Below, piece after piece: positions 42,542 through 49,066 of a DNA stretch of 64,000 bases. Source of the DNA: Planctomycetaceae bacterium (GTDB taxonomy: Bacteria > Planctomycetota > Planctomycetia > Planctomycetales > Planctomycetaceae); NCBI GenBank assembly GCA_021732785.1, contig JAKFUG010000012.1, positions 248,001 through 312,000 of the forward strand, in the 5' to 3' direction. The notes under the pieces were generated by a model, which saw only the letters and a program-made list of their open reading frames with translations, was not told the DNA's origin and ran no database searches. The position numbers and the translations under genes were made by a program. Position 1 is the first letter of the stretch, and the number at the start of each line of letters is the position of its first letter.

Positions 42542-42928
42542 ATGCCGCGTATTCAGGGTGTCGACATTCCGGCGGAAAAGCCGACGTATATTTCGCTGCA
42601 ATACCTGTATGGTGTGGGCGATCACCGTGCGTTTCAGATCTGCTTTACGCTGGGGTTGGATCCCCGTCGCCGGGCACGTGATCTGACGGACGACGAAGTC
42701 GCCCGCATTTCGACGATGCTCGATAAGGAATTCCTCGTCGAGGGTCAGTTGCGACGGTTCGTGCAGTCCAATATCGCCCGTCTCAAAGACATTCAGTGTT
42801 ACCGCGGTTTCCGTCATCGCCGCAACTTGCCGTGCCGCGGTCAGCGCACGCGAACGAACTCCCGGACCCGCAAGGGCATCAAGAAGACGGTGGCCGGTAA
42901 GAAGGGCGTGAAGGACATGAAGCACTAA
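42542..42928 (+). CDS. rpsM: 30S ribosomal protein S13
   Basis: The 128-residue protein (MPRIQGVDIPAEKPTYISLQ) has the helix-two-turns-helix block YLYGVGDHRAFQICFTLGLD and the basic tail GQRTRTNSRTRKGIKKTVAG. Confidence 0.97.
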   Translation: MPRIQGVDIPAEKPTYISLQYLYGVGDHRAFQICFTLGLDPRRRARDLTDDEVARISTMLDKEFLVEGQLRRFVQSNIARLKDIQCYRGFRHRRNLPCRGQRTRTNSRTRKGIKKTVAGKKGVKDMKH

Positions 42929-43027
42929 TCCTCGCTTGCGATTAGCGCAATCACTCAGTCCTCGATCATTGTCATGGTTCGTATTTCAGTAGATTTGTCG
43001 GTGTCGGCGACGTAAGGGGTAGGCGAC

Positions 43028-43408
43028 GTGTCCAAGGCGAAGCGGAAAAAAGTTCGACGTAACGTCAGTCGCGGCATCGCGCACATCAAGGCGACGTTCA
43101 ACAACACGCAAGTGACCATCACCGATACCAACGGTGACGTTCTGTGCTGGGCCACGGCGGGCACCGTCGGCTTCAAGGGCAGCCGCAAGAGCACACCGTT
43201 CGCGGCCCAGAAGGCTGCCGAAACGTGTGCGGAGCGGGCCTCGAAGTTCGGTCTCAAGGAAATTGAAGTTCGTGTGAAAGGCCCTGGCTCGGGTCGCGAA
43301 AGTGCGATCACCGGCCTGCAGACGGGCGGGTTGTCGGTGCGGTCCATCGAAGATGTGACACCGCTGCCGCACAACGGCTGCCGTCCGCGGAAGAAACGAC
43401 GCGTGTGA
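43028..43408 (+). CDS. rpsK: 30S ribosomal protein S11
   Basis: The 126-residue protein uses a GTG start ([20 protein letters not shown]). It has [20 protein letters not shown] and the conserved [20 protein letters not shown] ending [13 protein letters not shown]. rpsD, which usually follows, is not here. Confidence 0.97.
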   Translation: MSKAKRKKVRRNVSRGIAHIKATFNNTQVTITDTNGDVLCWATAGTVGFKGSRKSTPFAAQKAAETCAERASKFGLKEIEVRVKGPGSGRESAITGLQTGGLSVRSIEDVTPLPHNGCRPRKKRRV

Positions 43409-43474
43409 CCGGCGGAGAACGTTGCGGTCGTCAGTCATGCGGGTTGGTCAGGGTTATTGAAGGGGAGCAGGAAC

Positions 43475-44494
43475 ATGCGGATTCGTTGGCGCGGGTTGGA
43501 ATTGCCGAGTCGGGTGGCGTTGGAGCGGGAAACGGCGACGGGGACCTACGGGAAGTTCACCGTCGAACCGTTCGAGCGCGGCTTCGGGTCGACCATTGGC
43601 AACAGTCTGCGACGGATTCTTCTGTCGAGCCTCGAAGGCAGCAGCATCACCCGTGCGAAGATTCAGGGTGTGCAGCACGAATTCACCACCATCCCCGGTG
43701 TGGTGGAAGACGTGACGGACATTTGCCTGAACATCAAGTCGGTGGTTGTCAAGAACCACAGTCCCGGCCCCAAGACGCTGCGGATCGAACGCCACGAGCG
43801 CGGCGTGGTGACCGGTGCCGACATCATCTGCGACGATCAGGTCGAGATCATCAACAAAGATCTAGTCATCGCCACGATGACCGACGACGTCCCGCTCCAC
43901 ATCGAGCTGTATGTGGAGAACGGTCGGAGTTACATCCCGGCACTCGAGCACTACAACCAGGAACAGGAAGTCGGCGTCATTCCGCTCGACGCGATTTTCT
44001 CCCCGGTCGTTCGGGTGCGATACAAAGTTGAAGAAACCCGCGTCGGTCAACGGACCAACTACGATCGACTGATTCTGGAAGTCTGGACCAACGGAACGGT
44101 CCATCCGGAAGCGGCAGTCGTGGAATCGGCCAAGATTCTGCGCAAGCATCTTAACCCGTTCATCACCTACCGTGAACCGGGTCCGGAAACGTCACCGGAC
44201 GGCGGTCTGCGGAACATGATGGAAGTCACCGGTTATGCGCCGGTTGACCTCGAACTCGAAGAGAAGTTGAGCCAGAGCCTCGCCGAATTGAATCTCTCGG
44301 TGCGGGCTACCAACTGCCTCGAGTCCGAAGGCATCAATTCGGTCCGCGATCTGGTCCTCAAGACCGAAGATCAACTGCTGCAAGTCCGCAACTTCGGCGA
44401 AACTACGTTGCAGGAAGTGCGGGATCGTCTGCAACTGATCAACCTGCGACTCGGCATGCGGCTTCCGCCGTCGATGTTGCACCGCGATCGTTAA
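43475..44494 (+). CDS. rpoA: RNA polymerase alpha subunit
   Basis: The 339-residue protein ([20 protein letters not shown]) has the N-terminal assembly domain ([28 protein letters not shown]) and the C-terminal DNA-binding domain ([32 protein letters not shown]-type helix). The ATG at 43475 follows AGGAACATG; a further in-frame start 6 codons upstream is possible. The stop codon lies in the first copy of a 21-bp tandem duplication. Confidence 0.97.
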   Translation: MRIRWRGLELPSRVALERETATGTYGKFTVEPFERGFGSTIGNSLRRILLSSLEGSSITRAKIQGVQHEFTTIPGVVEDVTDICLNIKSVVVKNHSPGPKTLRIERHERGVVTGADIICDDQVEIINKDLVIATMTDDVPLHIELYVENGRSYIPALEHYNQEQEVGVIPLDAIFSPVVRVRYKVEETRVGQRTNYDRLILEVWTNGTVHPEAAVVESAKILRKHLNPFITYREPGPETSPDGGLRNMMEVTGYAPVDLELEEKLSQSLAELNLSVRATNCLESEGINSVRDLVLKTEDQLLQVRNFGETTLQEVRDRLQLINLRLGMRLPPSMLHRDR

Positions 44495-44524
44495 TCCAGG
44501 AATCGCGATCGTTAATCCAGGAAT
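44483..44524. repeat. Tandem 21-bp duplication at the end of rpoA
   Basis: Two exact 21-base copies (44483-44503 and 44504-44524, each starting CGCGATCGTTAATCC) cover the rpoA stop codon and the bases after it. It looks like recent slippage. Confidence 0.95.
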
Positions 44525-44632
44525 GCCGAGCGATTCGGCGTTCGATGAAAACTGTGCCGGGTGCCAGTGGTCCGGCGAATGAGAGTCCAATACTCCGCGG
44601 TTAAGAGCGGGGTCGGTTAAGGTCGGTGAATC

Positions 44633-45232
44633 ATGCGTCACGGTGTACGTGGTCGAACATTGGGTCGGAATGCGTCGCATCGGCACGCGATGTTCCGCAA
44701 TATGTCCGTCAGCCTCATCCGCTCGCTGCGGAGCGAGGAAGACGCGCCGAACAAGCCGAAAGTCGCCGGCCGAATCGTGACCACGATCACCAAGGCGAAA
44801 GAGCTTCGTCCGATCATCGAAAAGTTGATCACGATGGCGAAGAAGGCCCTCGTTCACGACGATGCCGCCGAACAGTTCGCCACCTCCGCCGAGCGGAATT
44901 CCACCGAGTGGAAGGAATGGCGAAAGTCTGACCGCTGGCGTCAATGGGCCAAAGCGAAGTCTCCGGCCGTCGCTCTTCGTCGTCGGGCCTTCGCCGCTCT
45001 GCGCGATAAGGAAGCCCTCGAAATCCTGTTCGCCGAAATCGGCCCGCGGTTCCGTGATCGCCAGGGCGGTTATACCCGCATCGCCCGTTTGGCTGAGTTC
45101 CGCATCGGCGATGCCGGTCGGAAGGCGATCATCGAGTTCGTCGGCGAACGTGACCGCATCAAGTCGCGGAAGCGTCAGGCTCCGGTCGTCCGCCACGACG
45201 AACCGGCGACCGCGACTGCCCCCACGGCCTGA
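44633..45232 (+). CDS. rplQ: 50S ribosomal protein L17 with insertion
   Basis: The 199-residue protein is clearly L17 ([54 protein letters not shown]) but much longer than the usual about 120-130 residues. About 38 residues (about 74-112, rich in Trp, Arg and Glu) are inserted between the N-terminal helices and the [18 protein letters not shown] helix, and the C-terminus is extended by a Pro/Ala tail. L17 sits at the tunnel exit. Last ribosomal gene of the cluster. Confidence 0.95.
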   Translation: MRHGVRGRTLGRNASHRHAMFRNMSVSLIRSLRSEEDAPNKPKVAGRIVTTITKAKELRPIIEKLITMAKKALVHDDAAEQFATSAERNSTEWKEWRKSDRWRQWAKAKSPAVALRRRAFAALRDKEALEILFAEIGPRFRDRQGGYTRIARLAEFRIGDAGRKAIIEFVGERDRIKSRKRQAPVVRHDEPATATAPTA

Positions 45233-45332
45233 TTCTCGGGTTGACTCCTGCTGTTGCCTCTGATGGTCCGGAAAGGTATTGTTCGTCCGGGTTGTTGTTG
45301 AGAGTCCGGTTAGAGAAGGGATTCTCTTGCCG

Positions 45333-45923
45333 ATGGTGCGACGCGGTTTTGATTTCACGGGCGCAATGCAGACGCTGTGCGACGATCTCGTCGCGCGCAC
45401 GCCCGACTTGGCCCACGTCCGCATGCCGCAGGTCGCTGTCGCGTTTGCTCAAGCCCGGCACCGCGAATTGCACGGCCTGCAGGCCAAGCTCACCCCCATG
45501 CGATTCGAGCAGGGGGCGTTAACGTGTCGCCGTTCCGGACAGCATTGGACGGTTCGCCGCATGTTCGATGGCGAACGTGAGATTCTCTACATCCTCACGT
45601 TTTATCTGCCTCGGTTTCTGGACCAGCCGCTCAGCGAAAAGCTCATCACCGTCTTTCATGAGCTGTTCCACATCAGCCCGCGGTTCGATGGCGACATCCG
45701 TCGAATGGAAGGCCGGTACCACGTTCACACGCACAGCCAGAAGGAATACGACCGGCAGATGGCCGTCTATTCCGAGCAGTATCTGGCGAGCCGACCGCAC
45801 GAAACGACGTGGGGGTTTCTGCGATCGAATTTCAACGAGCTCGTGCAGCACCACGGCGGCGTCATCGGCCGCAAGGTTCCCATTCCGCGGCTGGTGCGTC
45901 TTCCCGGACAGCGCAGCGCGTAG
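45333..45923 (+). CDS. Putative HExxH metallopeptidase downstream of rplQ
   Basis: The 196-residue protein (MVRRGFDFTGAMQTLCDD) contains VFHELFHISPRFDGDIRR, an HExxH zinc motif at about 109-113, followed by RYHVHTH. This resembles small putative metallopeptidases of the phage-metallopeptidase type (Pfam PhageMetallopep), which I recall as uncharacterised. The ATG at 45333 is preferred; an in-frame TTG at 45279 would add 18 residues. It follows rplQ by about 100 bases and may be cotranscribed. Substrate unknown. Confidence 0.65.
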   Translation: MVRRGFDFTGAMQTLCDDLVARTPDLAHVRMPQVAVAFAQARHRELHGLQAKLTPMRFEQGALTCRRSGQHWTVRRMFDGEREILYILTFYLPRFLDQPLSEKLITVFHELFHISPRFDGDIRRMEGRYHVHTHSQKEYDRQMAVYSEQYLASRPHETTWGFLRSNFNELVQHHGGVIGRKVPIPRLVRLPGQRSA

Positions 45924-45928
45924 CTAAA

Positions 45929-46067
45929 GTAGCCATCACGCTCCGACGTGATGAGCGATCGGTGGAAAACGCTCCCGCTCGAAGATCTCCGAAGCCCGAC
46001 TGGGCTTCAACTCCCAAAGTCCGCGCGTTCTGTTCATCCGCTCATCACGGCGGAGCGTGATGGCTAC
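45929..46067. repeat. Inverted pair of GTAGCCATCACGCTCC repeats
   Basis: Two inverted copies (45929-45957 and 46038-46067) of the CATCACGCTCC...CGTGATG hairpin face each other between two convergent genes. The right copy supplies the TAG stop of the aminotransferase gene; the metallopeptidase gene stops 6 bases before the left copy. Same family as the inner copies at 1469-1530. Confidence 0.85.
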
Positions 46068-47227
46068 TTTGCAGGGCCGCCGGCGACTTCGATCAGCGAT
46101 CGTGCAAGATGGGCAACATCCCCGGCCGTGTGTGCCGGTCCCAGACTGACGCGATACGTCCCGCCGGTTTCGAGCGTGCCCAGCCAGCGATGCACGCCGG
46201 GGGCACAGTGCAGTCCCGCGCGGCCCTCAATGCCGTAGTGTTCGTCCAGAATGGTGGCCAGTTCGTGAGGTGCCAGCCCGGCGACATTCAAGCTGATCAC
46301 GCCGATGCGGTCCGCGTCTTGCGGCGATGGTCCATACAGCGTGATGGCCGGGCAGCGGGCGAGTTGGTCCCAAAGCTCAATGGTTAACGCGCGTTCGTGC
46401 TGCTGCCGTTGCGCGAGGATGTCATCGGTCCCTTCGGAGAGTGCCGCGCCGAGCCCCACGAGACCGGGGACATTGAAATTACCCGATTCAAAGCGGTCCG
46501 GTATCGCGGAGGGTTGTCGATCGTCTTCGCTTTGCGTCCCCGTTCCTCCCCAGCGTCGTGGTTCGATCTGCTCTTCAACACGCGGACCGATGTAAAGGAG
46601 CCCGGTTCCCAACGGACCGCCGAAGCCCTTGTGTCCGGAAGTCATCCACAAATCGATCGCGGAATCGTTCAGCGAAATCGGTCGGTGTCCCGCGGTTTGT
46701 GCGGCGTCAACGGCACACAAGGCTCCGTGGGTGCGGACGACATCGGCAATCTCCGTGACTGGCTGCACGACGCCGAGGACATTGGAAGCATGCTGGATGA
46801 TCACCAATCGTGTCCGACTGGTGAGCGCCTGGTTGACGGCGTCCGGCGTGACCTGGCCCTTGGCATTCGGGACCAGCCGCGTGACTTCGACCTGAAAGCG
46901 ATCTGCCAGGAACCGCAGCGGTCTCAAAACCGAGTTGTGTTCCCACGTCGATGTGATGACATGATCACCGGGACGGCAGACTCCAAGGATCGCCTGATTA
47001 AGGCCGTCAGTCCCGTTGAAGGTGAAGATCAGCCGCGATGCAGCGCTGTGCAGCAACCGTGCGGCTTCGGACCGGCAACCTTCGACGAGTTTCCCCGCCG
47101 CGATGGCGGAACGGTAACCACCCCGTCCTGCGGCGGCACCGCATTCTCGCTGATAGGCATCGACGGCCGCCAAAACCGCGGGCGATTTCGGGAAGCTCGT
47201 TGCGGCGTTGTCGAAGTAGAAACGCAT
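46064..47227 (-). CDS. Class V aminotransferase / cysteine desulfurase-like protein
   Basis: The 387-residue PLP enzyme has FDNAATSFPKSPAVLAAVD at its start, TWEHNSVLRPL, the cofactor lysine in TSGHKGFGGPLGTGLLYIG, and a catalytic-cysteine candidate in GRAGLHCAPGVHRWLGT near the C-terminus. That is the layout of the cysteine desulfurase family of NifS/SufS-like enzymes, which mobilise sulfur from cysteine. The moaA-moaE-moaD run on the same strand is upstream, so supplying sulfur to MoaD is a reasonable guess. Selenocysteine lyase or another sulfur acceptor cannot be excluded. Confidence 0.85.
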   Translation of the reverse strand: MRFYFDNAATSFPKSPAVLAAVDAYQRECGAAAGRGGYRSAIAAGKLVEGCRSEAARLLHSAASRLIFTFNGTDGLNQAILGVCRPGDHVITSTWEHNSVLRPLRFLADRFQVEVTRLVPNAKGQVTPDAVNQALTSRTRLVIIQHASNVLGVVQPVTEIADVVRTHGALCAVDAAQTAGHRPISLNDSAIDLWMTSGHKGFGGPLGTGLLYIGPRVEEQIEPRRWGGTGTQSEDDRQPSAIPDRFESGNFNVPGLVGLGAALSEGTDDILAQRQQHERALTIELWDQLARCPAITLYGPSPQDADRIGVISLNVAGLAPHELATILDEHYGIEGRAGLHCAPGVHRWLGTLETGGTYRVSLGPAHTAGDVAHLARSLIEVAGGPAK

Positions 47228-47264
47228 TCGGGATCATACAAGCCAGGGGAGATTCGAAAACGGC

Positions 47265-47336
47265 GTCGGGGCGGGGGCCTCGACCTAAAATTGCACTGAA
47301 ATTCCCACATTTATAGGTCGGAGCCCCTGCCCCGAC
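47265..47336. repeat. Inverted repeat with 23-bp arms
   Basis: GTCGGGGCGGGGGCCTCGACC (first 21 of 23 bases, arm 47265-47287) has a near-complement at 47314-47336, with a 26-base AT-rich loop between. It lies in the gap between the moaA stop and the start of the aminotransferase gene, so it would act as a terminator for moaA. Confidence 0.85.
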
Positions 47337-47355
47337 TCTTCAATGCGATCACAAC

Positions 47356-48354
47356 TCAGCCGCCGATGGAGTACATGGGACGCAGCGGTTGCACGAAGCG
47401 GGCCGTGTTGATTTCGTGGCCTTCCTTCTTCGCGGCGACGCTCGCGCGCACGGCAGTCCAAAGCTGTTCGTCGGGCGCGTCGCTGCGCAGCAGAGTTCGC
47501 AGGTCGGTCTCTTCCATGCTGAAGAGACAGTTGCGGAGCTTGCCATCGGCGGTGATTCGCAGGCGGTTGCAGCTCATGCAGAAGGGCTGGCTGATCGACG
47601 AGATGAAACCGATGCGGCCGACGCCGTCGGCGAACGCGAAGTCGGACGCGGGGGCGTGGGGATCCTGATCGCCGACCGGTTCGAGCGGCATCACGTCAGC
47701 CGACAAGCGGTCGATGATTTCCTGCGCGTAGAGGACTTTATTGCGCTCCCAGGCGTTGTCGGCATCCAAGGGCATGTACTCGATGAAGCGAACTTCAATC
47801 CCGGTTTCCCGCGCGAAGTGACCGAACGGCACGATCTCGTCTTCCGTCATGCCACGAACGGAGACGGCGTTGATCTTGATCGGATCGAACCCCACCCGCT
47901 GTGCGGCAGCAATGCCGGCACGAACCTGTTCGTATCCCTCGCGCCGGGTGAATTGTTTGAACTTCACCGGGTCGAGTGCATCGAGGCTGATGTTGATCCG
48001 CCGCAGTCCGGCCGCGTGGAGGGCTTCCGCCTGGTCGGCGAGCAGCAACCCGTTGGTGGTGAGGCCAATATCGGTGATGCCCGGAATCGCGGCGAGCATC
48101 TGCACCAGCTTGTCGAGGTCGCGGCGCACCAAGGGTTCGCCGCCGGTGAGCCGCAGTTCAGTGATGCCCAGCGGTACTACGAGACGGACAAACCGCTCGA
48201 TTTCCTCGAACGTCAGCAAGTCCTGACGATCCATGAAAACGACGTCTTCGGCGGGCATACAGTAGAAACAGCGGATGTTGCAGCGATCGGTGACGCTGAT
48301 CCGCAAGTTGTTGTGGAGGCGGCCGAAAGTGTCGATGAGGGGGAGTTGCATCAT
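47356..48354 (-). CDS. moaA: GTP 3',8-cyclase MoaA
   Basis: MoaA, a radical SAM enzyme, rearranges GTP in the first step of molybdopterin synthesis. The 332-residue protein (MMQLPLIDTFGRLHNNLRIS) has the radical SAM cluster motif CNIRCFYC, RLTGGEPLVRRDL and a C-terminal second cluster (CMSCNRLRITADGKLRNCLF). The start is at 48354. Its ATG overlaps the moaE TGA stop (ATGA), so the genes are translationally coupled. Confidence 0.96.
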   Translation of the reverse strand: MMQLPLIDTFGRLHNNLRISVTDRCNIRCFYCMPAEDVVFMDRQDLLTFEEIERFVRLVVPLGITELRLTGGEPLVRRDLDKLVQMLAAIPGITDIGLTTNGLLLADQAEALHAAGLRRINISLDALDPVKFKQFTRREGYEQVRAGIAAAQRVGFDPIKINAVSVRGMTEDEIVPFGHFARETGIEVRFIEYMPLDADNAWERNKVLYAQEIIDRLSADVMPLEPVGDQDPHAPASDFAFADGVGRIGFISSISQPFCMSCNRLRITADGKLRNCLFSMEETDLRTLLRSDAPDEQLWTAVRASVAAKKEGHEINTARFVQPLRPMYSIGG

Positions 48355-48824
48355 GTTTTTTCCCCTCTTGCAGGAGACCCAGGGATCGGAATCCCTGGGC
48401 TTCCGGTTGCGGGGTGGACCCATTCGGTGGTGCCGTCGGCCCAGTTCTCTTTTTTCCAGATGGGGACGACGATTTTCAGTTGGTCGATGAGAAACCGACC
48501 CGCGTCGAAGGCTTGATGGCGGTGCGGCGTGCTGACGGCGACCGCGACGCTGACATCGCCCAGTTCCATGCGGCCCAGTCGGTGCGTAATGGCGGCATGC
48601 ACGATCGGCCATTGAGCGCGGGCTTGTTCGACGAGTGCTTCCATCTGGCGAATGGCCATTGCCGAGTACGCCTCATAATCGAGCGCCACCGTTTGCCGCC
48701 CGGCGGTGAATTCGCGCACGGTGCCGAGGAACAGGACGACCGCCCCGGCTTGCGGCGAGCGGACGGATTCCGTCAGCGCGTGGGTATCAATGGGATCGTG
48801 CGTGAGTTGGATCACGGTGCTCAC
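48351..48824 (-). CDS. moaE: Molybdopterin synthase catalytic subunit MoaE
   Basis: MoaE with thiocarboxylated MoaD converts cPMP to molybdopterin. The 157-residue protein starts at a GTG (MSTVIQLTHDPIDTHALTES) and has GAVVLFLGTVREFTAGRQTV, LDYEAYSAMAIRQMEALVEQ, HRLGRMELGDVSVAVAVSTPH and the catalytic KKENWADG. The GTG overlaps the moaD stop by 4 bases. A long upstream in-frame extension is not homologous. Confidence 0.94.
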   Translation of the reverse strand: MSTVIQLTHDPIDTHALTESVRSPQAGAVVLFLGTVREFTAGRQTVALDYEAYSAMAIRQMEALVEQARAQWPIVHAAITHRLGRMELGDVSVAVAVSTPHRHQAFDAGRFLIDQLKIVVPIWKKENWADGTTEWVHPATGSPGIPIPGSPARGEKT

Positions 48825-49066
48825 CCTCCGCTGACGGGAGGAAAGAACGCCACTTCGTCGCCGTTGTGCAGGACGATCTCGTCCGCCGCATAATCGCCAT
48901 TGATCGCGACGAATAAATGAGCGGCGAGGGAGGCCAGGGGGGGATACGTCGCGGCAACCCGTTCGCGGAGTTGTGCCACGGTGGCAGTTGCGGGCAGCGA
49001 CCAGACTTGCGCATTGCATCCGGCGAGGTCACGGGCGCGGGCGAAAAACTTCAGGTGGATGGTGAT
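48821..49066 (-). CDS. moaD: Molybdopterin synthase sulfur carrier subunit MoaD
   Basis: The protein is about 81 residues, with LKFFARARDLAGC near its start and ending VAFFPPVSGG. The C-terminal Gly-Gly, which carries the thiocarboxylate, is present. No ATG, GTG or TTG exists near the expected start: the family's beginning falls on an ATC codon at 49066 (GDITIHLKFFAR), with the nearest ordinary start codons about 35-40 codons upstream. The gene overlaps the end of the FAD/Fe-S gene by 16 bases in another frame. MoaD is therefore likely made by translational coupling. Confidence 0.85.
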   Translation of the reverse strand: MTIHLKFFARARDLAGCNAQVWSLPATATVAQLRERVAATYPPLASLAAHLFVAINGDYAADEIVLHNGDEVAFFPPVSGG

